Shown: positions 8,115-14,563 of the stretch, one piece after another
Layout of the letters: each line of letters starts with the position of its first letter
How positions within the stretch are numbered: the first letter of the stretch is position 1
DNA from: Methanofollis ethanolicus
GTDB lineage: Archaea > Halobacteriota > Methanomicrobia > Methanomicrobiales > Methanofollaceae
NCBI RefSeq assembly: GCF_001571385.1
Contig: NZ_BCNW01000001.1
Location: forward strand, 2,641,589 to 2,705,588
DNA length: 64,000 nucleotides
Direction: 5' to 3'
The notes under the pieces: generated by a model
What the model was told of the DNA's origin: nothing
What the model saw: the letters and a program-made list of their open reading frames with translations, nothing else
The model's database searches: none
Made by a program: the position numbers and the translations under genes

Positions 8115-9815
8115 GTGGAACACCGTCGGGCCAGCATCTCTGTTGACGGCATTTTCAGCGGCTGGACGAATGCGGAGATCCCCGATCTCCTGGCCGGCAG
8201 CCACACCGTCGAGGTCACAAAGAACGGGTATCGTCCGGCCTCCAGGACGGTGCAGGTCTCCGAGGGTCAGACGACCGAGGTCTCGTTCGACCTCACCGCC
8301 GAGACGGGCACCCTCCAGGTGACGTCGTCGCCGCCCGGCGCACGGGTCTTCATCGACGGCGCCGAGTACGGGACCACCTCAGAGACCACGGGCAGTCTTA
8401 CTCTCTCGAATGTCAGGGTCGGCAGCCGGCAGGTCAAGGTCCTCAAGGACGGCTACGCTCCCTTCACCGCCACCGTGACGATCGAAAAGGACCGGACGAC
8501 CTCCCTCACCGCAACCCTGAACAACGACGACCTGGAAGGGGACGGGCTGCTCGACCACGACGAGACGAACGGGTTCCTCGACGGCTTCGGCAACCGCCAC
8601 ACAACCGATCCCGACCTCCTCGACACCGACGGCGACGGGCTTTCCGACGGCTACGAGGCTGGCCCCTCAATTATCATCGACGGCAAGACCTACCACAAGC
8701 AGCGCAGCGACCCGACGAAGGCGGATACCGATGGGGACGGGTTGGATGACTGGGATGAGGATTATTTAGGGACAGATCCACTAAATAGAGATACAGATTT
8801 TGATTCCATTATTGATGGTGTAGATGATGCTCCTTTAACACCGGTCTACATCTCTGTTCCTCTGAATAAGTTAATTGAAAAAAGAAACGCAACTTTGGGT
8901 TCAGTTTTTGGAGAAACTGGCATCACCGGTGGATCGATGAATTGGATAGTAGGAGATGATGTCGCATCTTCTCCTGCTTATTTCATAGGATGGATGGCAT
9001 CGGGCTATTTTGCAGTAGGTGATCTCCGAGATACTCTTGAGGCGTTGTATCAAGGTGACACCGTAGGAGCGGGTTTAAACGCGCTCGGTATCGTCCCCCT
9101 TGCAGGAGATGGCGAACGATCGGCAAATGCCCTGAGAAAGGTTGTCACCAAATATCCTGGTAGGGCTGCGGATCTGGGACGATATCTCCTAAAACAGGAT
9201 GTTGTTCAGAGGATTCCGAGCGAGTCTCTCCAGTTGTTTGTACTGGATCACTGCTTTGAAGGCGGTGCAACGGCGTTGCGAGGTCTCAATGTCCCGATGG
9301 CGCGGATACTCGAAGTCGGTAAGATCGATGGAATTCATCTGGCGCGGCATGCCGATGCACTGGAGATTGTTCGGGGATCTTCGCGGGTGCCTGATAGAGA
9401 TGGAGATGTTGCGGAGATTATCGCTGAGGAGACTATATTGAAAACACTGTATCCGTCGTCTGCGTATTCTTTTTACTCCGATGTGGAGTTGAAAAATGTA
9501 TACGGCAGAAAACTCGGTGAAATCGACACTGTTGTCGTGAGGGAGGATCATGTCGTAGCGATTGTACAGACAAAAATGGGTCGAACGGTAGCAGCAGCCA
9601 AGGATGCAAAGCGTCAAATCAACGATAACATTCGTGTTATTGACGACCGGTTCAGGTTTTATACTACGAACAAACCTGACCTTACACCCGCAAAGTTCAG
9701 GTTTGTTGAACTGGATACCATCACCGTAGGGCCAAAGGATAGCAGTGAGTTCGATCACGTCGTCGATTACACGAATCGCGAACTGCATGAGATTTACAAA
9801 ACAATCAGGGGATGA
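8115..9815 (+). CDS. Orphan toxin cassette: PEGA/TSP3/pretoxin with PD-(D/E)XK-like nuclease tip
   Basis: About 566 codons. It is a 5'-truncated copy of the giant protein: no signal peptide, and the GTG at 8115 directly touches a GGGGAGGA tract, too close to serve as its RBS, so expression is doubtful. Order: PEGA domains (from residue 5), TSP3 repeats, a diverged pretoxin (GWMASG, GDTVGAGLN, PLAGDG), then a different AT-rich tip of about 170 aa. The tip has an early Glu (AEIIAEE), then GEIDTVVV and, ten residues later, VQTK. This is the E-x(n)-D-x(n)-(E/Q)xK arrangement of restriction-endonuclease-fold nucleases. An immunity-like gene starts six bases after the stop. Family placement is by motif and should be treated as probable. 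Confidence 0.7.
   Translation: MEHRRASISVDGIFSGWTNAEIPDLLAGSHTVEVTKNGYRPASRTVQVSEGQTTEVSFDLTAETGTLQVTSSPPGARVFIDGAEYGTTSETTGSLTLSNVRVGSRQVKVLKDGYAPFTATVTIEKDRTTSLTATLNNDDLEGDGLLDHDETNGFLDGFGNRHTTDPDLLDTDGDGLSDGYEAGPSIIIDGKTYHKQRSDPTKADTDGDGLDDWDEDYLGTDPLNRDTDFDSIIDGVDDAPLTPVYISVPLNKLIEKRNATLGSVFGETGITGGSMNWIVGDDVASSPAYFIGWMASGYFAVGDLRDTLEALYQGDTVGAGLNALGIVPLAGDGERSANALRKVVTKYPGRAADLGRYLLKQDVVQRIPSESLQLFVLDHCFEGGATALRGLNVPMARILEVGKIDGIHLARHADALEIVRGSSRVPDRDGDVAEIIAEETILKTLYPSSAYSFYSDVELKNVYGRKLGEIDTVVVREDHVVAIVQTKMGRTVAAAKDAKRQINDNIRVIDDRFRFYTTNKPDLTPAKFRFVELDTITVGPKDSSEFDHVVDYTNRELHEIYKTIRG
8129..8740 (+). repeat. Backbone repeat block 1, copy in orphan cassette
   Basis: Nearly identical to 5181-5798, with a small indel in the TSP3 linker (the residues before KTYHKQ differ from those before KTFRKQ). 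It would allow homologous recombination that swaps the resident BECR-like tip for the PD-(D/E)XK-like tip and brings its own immunity gene along. Confidence 0.9.
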
Positions 9816-9821
9816 AAAATC

Positions 9822-10238
9822 ATGGGAATGAGTTTTGAAATTCAGAAGCCGGACGGCACGCGCAAGTACGTCACGATGATGAGTTATGGCTCGTTTAGTG
9901 ACATTATCCGTGTCGGAAAGGCAGCAGGAGTCGATCTAGATGAATATGATCGGATTACGGACTATTCAGGATTAGAGGACGAATGGGTAATTCAACTGGA
10001 GGATGTTCGGAAAATTTTCCTCTTTTACCAAAATCTGCTGGACCTGATTGAAGAACTGGACCGAAAGGGTGTTAGCTTGCTGACCGAAACCGAAGAACAA
10101 CGACGGAAACGAGAATTGGCAGGGATGCGCACAACTCCTCAAGATCGCTGGAAAAAGGTAATGTCGAGCCTTCGTGAACTGATCGATCTCTGCGAGAAGG
10201 CGATCAAGGTTGGAGGATCAATTATCATGATTATTTGA
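9822..10238 (+). CDS. Candidate immunity protein for the PD-(D/E)XK-type tip, copy 1
   Basis: 138 aa. The ATG at 9822 follows the cassette's stop (9815) by six bases and has AGGGGATGA just upstream, overlapping the toxin's last codons, so translation would be coupled. The sequence is mostly helical after a beta hairpin (FEIQKPDGTRKYVTMMSYG) with a charged middle (LTETEEQRRKRE). It is a close paralogue of the gene at 10455. No signal peptide. Family unknown to me; function inferred from position and from duplication together with the toxin tail. Confidence 0.65.
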   Translation: MGMSFEIQKPDGTRKYVTMMSYGSFSDIIRVGKAAGVDLDEYDRITDYSGLEDEWVIQLEDVRKIFLFYQNLLDLIEELDRKGVSLLTETEEQRRKRELAGMRTTPQDRWKKVMSSLRELIDLCEKAIKVGGSIIMII

Positions 10239-10262
10239 ATGCTTTATTATTCCATCTAAAAC

Positions 10263-10448
10263 GTGACTTTCATCAATGAACGGTATCGGTTTATTTCCAC
10301 AGATAAACCTGACCTTACACCCGCACAGTTTAGAGTTGTTGAACTGGATACAGTTACCGTAGGTCCAAAAGACGGCAATGGGTTCGATCACGTCATCGAT
10401 TACACGAATCGCGAACTGCATGAACTTTACAGAACAATCACAGGATGA
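10263..10448 (+). pseudogene. Detached tail of the PD-(D/E)XK-type toxin tip
   Basis: About 61 codons, closely similar to the last 60 residues of the cassette ending at 9815 (shared KPDLTPA, VELDT, VGPKD, DYTNRELHE). The catalytic part of the nuclease is missing, so this cannot be an active toxin. Its stop is six bases before the second immunity paralogue, exactly as in the intact copy. It is evidence that toxin tail plus immunity was duplicated as one block and the rest lost. Confidence 0.8.
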
Positions 10449-10454
10449 GATATC

Positions 10455-10871
10455 ATGGGAATGGACTTTGAAATCCAGAAGCCGAATGGTACTCGTGAGT
10501 ACGTTACCATGATGAGTTATGGTTCATTTGGTGACATTAGTCGTGTAGGGAAGATTGCGGGACTCGATATGGATGAGTATGAGAGGATCACTGAATATTC
10601 TGGGTTAGAAGAAGAATGGGTGATTCAACAGGATGATGTTCAGAAAATCTTTCATTTTTATCGAGAACTGCTGGACCTGGTTGAGGAACTGGATCGAAAG
10701 GGCATTAGCTTGCTGACCGAAACGGAAGAGCAACGACAGAGGCGAGAGATGGATAGACTCGCTACAACTCCCAAAGATCGCTGGAATGGAGTAATATTGA
10801 GCCTTCATCAACTGATTGATCTCTGCGAAAAGACGATCAAGGTTGAAGGGTCAATTGTGATAATTATCTGA
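10455..10871 (+). CDS. Candidate immunity protein, paralogue of the gene at 9822
   Basis: 138 aa, same length as its paralogue, with substitutions spread along the chain (for instance RTTPQDRWKKV against ATTPKDRWNGV). The ATG at 10455 has AGGATGAG upstream overlapping the end of the toxin fragment. As the linked toxin is reduced to its tail, this is an orphan immunity gene that could protect against a related toxin carried by neighbouring cells. That role is inference. Confidence 0.65.
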   Translation: MGMDFEIQKPNGTREYVTMMSYGSFGDISRVGKIAGLDMDEYERITEYSGLEEEWVIQQDDVQKIFHFYRELLDLVEELDRKGISLLTETEEQRQRREMDRLATTPKDRWNGVILSLHQLIDLCEKTIKVEGSIVIII

Positions 10872-10936
10872 GGGCTCCTGTTCCTTTACCCGGTGAGAGT
10901 ATATCGGGCTTATAACCTCCCCCAACAGGGCGATTG

Positions 10937-11521
10937 TATCGGCATATATGGTGAATAAATTGCCATCGGTGTGATTTCCATGGATTCAGAAAAAATTAAT
11001 TTTTGGATTAAGGATGGAGAATTTCATCTTTCATATATGGGAACGTCTCTGACTCATGGTGAAAAGGGCAATATTAGAATTGATGAGATCTCGGATTTTT
11101 GCGACTATCTAATAGCGGCAATCAATCAGGAGTGCATCCCAAAACTCCTTCGAGGAGAGACCTGCAAGATCGATCTCCTTGACGATCCCCATACCCTGAT
11201 TTTTGTCCCCAGGGGCGATATGGTCACCATCATCTTCGAGACCGAAGTTATAGAATGGTTTGAGCCCAGAAAAGAATTTACGGCCCCTCTGGAAGAATGG
11301 TTTCGAGTGGTGCAGGAGGTAACTCTAGACGTAATCCGGCAAATGCAGGCCGATACAGAAGCGTACTTTATGATTCCAGTATCAAAACTCATCGAAGATT
11401 ATCAGACCTCCGAAAATCTACTCCAGAAAGCAGGATATCTTAAAGAGAGTTAGATCCCAAGGATATCGATTTCATCCATTTTTTCGCACGTTGTTGTGGC
11501 ACTCCGCTGAAGACCAAATAT
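10937..11521 (+). repeat. Immunity-unit repeat, copy 2
   Basis: Matches 7506-8082. Its right end abuts, within about two bases, the start of the pretoxin repeat block at 11520. Two separately repeated blocks are therefore fused end to end with no spacer, a clear recombination joint. Confidence 0.85.
10980..11453 (+). CDS. Candidate immunity protein, paralogue of the gene at 7549
   Basis: About 157 aa. The start at ATG 10980 is chosen by analogy with the paralogue (GGTG eight bases upstream; an in-frame GTG at 10971 is the alternative). It is two residues longer than the copy at 7549 and differs mainly in the N-terminal third (YMGTSLTHGEKGN), while the core around KLLRGETCKIDLLDDPH is identical. 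It is preceded by only 12 codons of a toxin tail, so it has no intact partner here. Confidence 0.65.
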   Translation: MDSEKINFWIKDGEFHLSYMGTSLTHGEKGNIRIDEISDFCDYLIAAINQECIPKLLRGETCKIDLLDDPHTLIFVPRGDMVTIIFETEVIEWFEPRKEFTAPLEEWFRVVQEVTLDVIRQMQADTEAYFMIPVSKLIEDYQTSENLLQKAGYLKES

Positions 11522-11817
11522 CCCGACTACGATCCCCTCGTCTACGCGGAGCGCTACGGCCCCCTGGAAATGGGCCGCGAGTTCCTCCTCGGCGCCGTCC
11601 TCGGGGAGTGGGGCGCCGACGACCATGACAACATCTACTACCTGGGCGGGTGGATCGCAAGCGGGGTCATCGTCCTCGGCGACGTCAGGGACATCGCAAC
11701 GACGATCTCGCGGGGCGACCTTGTCGGCACAGGCCTCAACCTCGCTGCGCTGATCCCGGGTTACGGGGACGCGGCGAAGGTCGCGGTCGTCGTCGGGAAA
11801 TTCGTGGTGAAGCATCC
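11520..11817 (+). repeat. Backbone repeat block 2, copy in third cassette
   Basis: Gap-free match to 5951-6248. It opens in the middle of a codon series for DPDYDPLVY and ends at the codons for KHP, after which the tip differs from the resident one. No start codon or RBS lies upstream in this frame before the ATG at 11570, so the cassette looks silent until it recombines into the full-length gene. Confidence 0.9.
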
Positions 11818-12358
11818 ACATCTGGCCAAACTTGCCGTGGGGTTGATGGCCGGAGTGACCAAGTACTCCGACGAGACGACCGAAGCGTTGACCGTGCTCA
11901 AGGCAAGTTACGGCGACGACGTTCTCAGTGTGCTCAGGACGCACGGAGCGACAGATTCAACACTCGTTCAACTCTACAAGAGAGATGTCAACCTCTTCCG
12001 TGTCGGGAAGATGCTCGAAAACGTCTGTGAAGGAGGATGGGCACCGACCAAAAAACTCACGGCTTCCGGAAACCTGGACAAACATTACACAGAGCACGTA
12101 CTCGATCAATTCGAGTGGGGTGAGACCTTTACAAAATCGGTGTACCTCGATAAGGCAACAACCCTTGCCAACCGGAGAGACGGCAACGTCGAGTTGTATT
12201 ACCAGATAGGCATCGGTACGCTGGTCGTCTATGATCGCAGTGTCGATGAATTCGTGAGCGTCACGAAAGAAGGGGTGATCACGACGTTCTTTAAACCGAG
12301 GATTGATCCTCACTACGTTGATGTAACAATCGCAAACAGGTTGATCAGATTGAACTAA
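11570..12358 (+). CDS. Orphan toxin cassette: pretoxin plus third, distinct nuclease-like tip
   Basis: About 262 codons from the first in-frame ATG, though homology to the giant protein already starts at 11520; no RBS is seen, so it is probably not expressed alone. The first 83 residues are the shared pretoxin segment (GWIASG, GDLVGTGLN). The tip (about 90 aa) has HYTEH, a strand pair around GTLVVYDRSVDEFVSV, and a final TTFFKP. That layout (KHxxxH, then a beta sheet, then a TYFKP-like end) resembles another BECR-type RNase toxin group. A helical immunity candidate follows 20 bp later. The nuclease assignment is inference. Confidence 0.65.
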   Translation: MGREFLLGAVLGEWGADDHDNIYYLGGWIASGVIVLGDVRDIATTISRGDLVGTGLNLAALIPGYGDAAKVAVVVGKFVVKHPHLAKLAVGLMAGVTKYSDETTEALTVLKASYGDDVLSVLRTHGATDSTLVQLYKRDVNLFRVGKMLENVCEGGWAPTKKLTASGNLDKHYTEHVLDQFEWGETFTKSVYLDKATTLANRRDGNVELYYQIGIGTLVVYDRSVDEFVSVTKEGVITTFFKPRIDPHYVDVTIANRLIRLN

Positions 12359-12378
12359 GCATGTGGAGACGGAATTAA

Positions 12379-12999
12379 ATGAATGATCTAAGGGAAAGAC
12401 TCCTCGATAGAATAACAAGGAGTCTGCTCACCTATGAAAAAAGCATCAAAGAGACTGACGATCACTACGATGAACTAGGAGGAAGATATGACAGATACTC
12501 TGCCAGTGCGCCCTATTCATACAAGCACCTTATCCCTTTTTGGATACGTCTGCTCGAAGAGAACGGAGCCGACTGCGAAGGCTTTCGAAAAGAGTATGAG
12601 AGAATAACCAGAAAATTGGAAGCACTGGAGCGGAAAAGAGGGCGGGACTATCGTGAAAAATTACTCGATAGATTGAAAGACGATGTCGATTTTTATCCTG
12701 TGATGCTACATTCATTTGCCGAACTGGAACCATATGAACTTGAGATTCCAAATGATTTATCCACCCGTACTGCTATCGAAATATACCTGAGGGAATTAGA
12801 AAGAGACTATGATCTTACAGAGATGAAAGTGAAAGTTTCCACCCTCGATGAGGAATTAAAACGCAAATATCTGCAAAATATCGAGGAAATTCTTGAGAGT
12901 TATTTTGACGCAGAAGATCCGTACTCTCCTGAAAGTTTCTGGTGGAAACACCCCCTGAAACTCTTGAAAGAAAAGCAGGCGATGGAAAACAATTCCTGA
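12379..12999 (+). CDS. Candidate immunity protein for the third tip
   Basis: 206 aa, soluble, strongly charged and almost wholly helical with likely coiled-coil stretches (EYERITRKLEALERKRGRDY). The ATG at 12379 has GGAGACGG a few bases upstream. It begins 20 bp after the third toxin tip ends and has no relative elsewhere in the window. AT-rich like the other tip-specific genes. I do not recognise the family; position supports an immunity role. Confidence 0.6.
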   Translation: MNDLRERLLDRITRSLLTYEKSIKETDDHYDELGGRYDRYSASAPYSYKHLIPFWIRLLEENGADCEGFRKEYERITRKLEALERKRGRDYREKLLDRLKDDVDFYPVMLHSFAELEPYELEIPNDLSTRTAIEIYLRELERDYDLTEMKVKVSTLDEELKRKYLQNIEEILESYFDAEDPYSPESFWWKHPLKLLKEKQAMENNS

Positions 13000-13017
13000 A
13001 TTCTTTTTTCCCGACAT

Positions 13018-13055
13018 CTTCGGCAACCGCCACCGATCCCTACCTCCTTGACACG
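13018..13055 (+). repeat. Scar of toxin backbone (TSP3-coding) sequence
   Basis: The 16 bases CTTCGGCAACCGCCAC match the TSP3-coding part of the orphan cassette near 8585 exactly. After a five-base gap the next 21 bases match with two differences. No frame is preserved. This isolated fragment, about 20 bp after the last immunity gene, marks the right border of the locus and indicates that a further backbone copy was once present and deleted. Confidence 0.7.
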
Positions 13056-13116
13056 GAGTCACGACGCAAACCTTTTCAACGCCCCTCCTGAAAAAAAATC
13101 CTGGAGGGAAGAGACC

Positions 13117-13443
13117 ATGCACAACAGCTGGGATCTCTCAGAGTGCGTGCGGAAAGCGGTTGCATTCAGAGACGAGAGGGGATTCAAGACGCTCAATGAC
13201 CCGAAGAATCTGGCCGCCGCGATCTCTATCGAGGCGGCCGAGCTGGAGGAGATGTTCCTGTGGAAAGGGAGAGAGGAGTTCGGGGAGATCGACCGGGAAA
13301 GGATGTCAGATATCGCAGACGAACTTGCCGACATCGTGATCTATGCCCTGATCTTCACCCATGATGCGGAGATCGACCTCAGGGTGGCAGTCAATGCCAA
13401 GATTGAAAAAAACCGGGATAAATATCCTCTTCTGGAAAAATAA
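13117..13443 (+). CDS. MazG-like nucleotide pyrophosphohydrolase
   Basis: 108 aa, all-helical NTP-PPase of the compact MazG-like (YpjD/RS21-C6) type that hydrolyses non-canonical or excess (d)NTPs to NMP and pyrophosphate. The magnesium-binding pattern is visible: EAAELEE in one helix and DELADIVIYA in the next. The ATG at 13117 is chosen since TGGAGGGA (13102-13109) lies seven bases upstream; a longer frame from 13048 has no RBS. It is the first GC-rich gene after the accessory region. Confidence 0.85.
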   Translation: MHNSWDLSECVRKAVAFRDERGFKTLNDPKNLAAAISIEAAELEEMFLWKGREEFGEIDRERMSDIADELADIVIYALIFTHDAEIDLRVAVNAKIEKNRDKYPLLEK

Positions 13444-13602
13444 ATTTCCACACTCCATCTTTCAGCCGGACAGACCATTCAGGCGTCTCCAGCCGCCCAG
13501 GGGTCCGGCCACTATCGAGCATCACCCTATCCCTCATATCAGATATAAACCCTGCAGCGCCGAACAATTAGATTTATACATCAGTACATATCACCTGAAA
13601 TT

Positions 13603-13743
13603 ATGTCCAGATCTGGGACAAAAATGATCAGAAACCAGATGAATGATAGAGACATGGGCAGAGATCGGAAACAGTCGTATGACGAGTTCGGTGAGGAGTT
13701 CGACCCCGAAGACTTCGGGGGCAAGAAAAGAAAGAGACGGTGA
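13603..13743 (+). CDS. Small highly charged protein (46 aa), probably leaderless
   Basis: A short frame starting at ATG 13603 and ending with a cluster of basic residues (GGKKRKRR) after an acidic FGEEFDPEDFGG stretch. TTTATACA at 13572-13579 sits 24-31 bases upstream of the ATG, the distance expected if the transcript begins at the start codon. No RBS is needed or seen. I do not recognise a family; a nucleic-acid-binding role is a guess from charge. Coding status is uncertain. Confidence 0.4.
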   Translation: MSRSGTKMIRNQMNDRDMGRDRKQSYDEFGEEFDPEDFGGKKRKRR

Positions 13744-13868
13744 AGAGTATATCCCCGGACAACGGGCCTGAACCCCTGGCCCGACCCGGCCCCCGGGCCG
13801 GATCCCTCATATCTTTTTTCGCCGCGGCGCATGGTGCCGCTGTTACGTTCCCTTCTCCGCCGCACCCA

Positions 13869-13975
13869 TTATATACTTCAATGCACAATTACATACAACG
13901 ATGTATCTGATGAAACATACCTCGCTCCCCGCGGGGTGCAGACCCGCCACCCCGGCATCACCCTGGCGCTGGTGA
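13869..13975 (+). promoter_or_regulatory. Promoter and possible Trp-containing leader peptide upstream of ECF transporter operon
   Basis: TTATATAC (13869-13876) is placed so that transcription would begin near ATG 13901. From that ATG a 24-codon frame runs to TGA at 13973-13975; its last codons read Pro-Trp-Arg-Trp-stop. The following 60 bases up to the transporter ATG at 14036 contain competing short stems (GCGGG/CCCGC at about 13931-13947; GGCG/CGCC spanning the two Trp codons) and a CTTTTC tract. Two Trp codons directly before the stop recall attenuator leader peptides. That role is inference. Confidence 0.3.
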
Positions 13976-14035
13976 CCGCCGCACTCTTTTCATCTCCCGA
14001 GCACAGCCAGCCGAATATTACACAACCTCGATATC

Positions 14036-14563
14036 ATGAAGTCACGCGACATTGCCATTGCAGGTATCCTGCTTGCCACCGGCGCGATCATGCGCTATAT
14101 CTCCCTGGTGATCCCGGGCCCGATCGTCTCGAACCTGGTCATCGCCTTCTACTGCCTTGCGATCATCCTCATCGTCCCGGCCTTCGGCGAGGCCGTCGGT
14201 ATCGGCGTCGTCGCCGGGATCGTCTGCGCTCTCGTCAGCCACTCGATCTTCCCGCCCGCAAACCTCATCTCAGAACCCATCGGTGCGGCCATCTGTCTCA
14301 TCGCCTATACAGCGCTGAAAGGGCGGGTCGGCATGGCACCCGGCATCGCCACCCTCGTTGCGACCCTTGCCTCGGGGGCGACCTTCGTCATCGTTGCCGC
14401 CCTTGCCATCGCCCCGACGATCCTGACGAAGTTCCCCTCGATCGGGGCCTTCGTCCTGGTGACAGCACCGATCGTCGTCCTGACCGCGGTCGTGAATGCC
14501 GGAATCGCTCAGGCGCTCTTCATCCCCGCATCCCGCGCCCTCACACGGGGGAAAGACCTGTGA
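14036..14563 (+). CDS. ECF transporter S component (substrate-binding membrane subunit)
   Basis: 175 aa, very hydrophobic, with five to six membrane helices and the small size of ECF S components, which bind a vitamin or other micronutrient and dock onto the shared EcfA/EcfT module. The pattern PGPIVSNLVIAFYCLAIILI, GIGVVAGIVCALVSHSIFPP and LVATLASGATFVIVAA resembles TrpP-type (tryptophan) S components to my eye, but the substrate is not certain. It overlaps the ATPase gene by four bases (GTGA), so the three genes form one operon. Confidence 0.8.
   Translation: MKSRDIAIAGILLATGAIMRYISLVIPGPIVSNLVIAFYCLAIILIVPAFGEAVGIGVVAGIVCALVSHSIFPPANLISEPIGAAICLIAYTALKGRVGMAPGIATLVATLASGATFVIVAALAIAPTILTKFPSIGAFVLVTAPIVVLTAVVNAGIAQALFIPASRALTRGKDL

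Noticed and set aside
944..13055. Integrative element inserted at tRNA-Val
   Set aside because: The AT-rich locus starts right after the tRNA, but I found no integrase and no second copy of the tRNA 3' end near 13 kb, so integration by a tRNA-targeting element is not supported.
13901..14035. TPP or cobalamin riboswitch upstream of the ECF operon
   Set aside because: The GGGGTGC stretch looked TPP-like at first, but the CTGAGA and other conserved core bases are absent, and no B12-box is seen.
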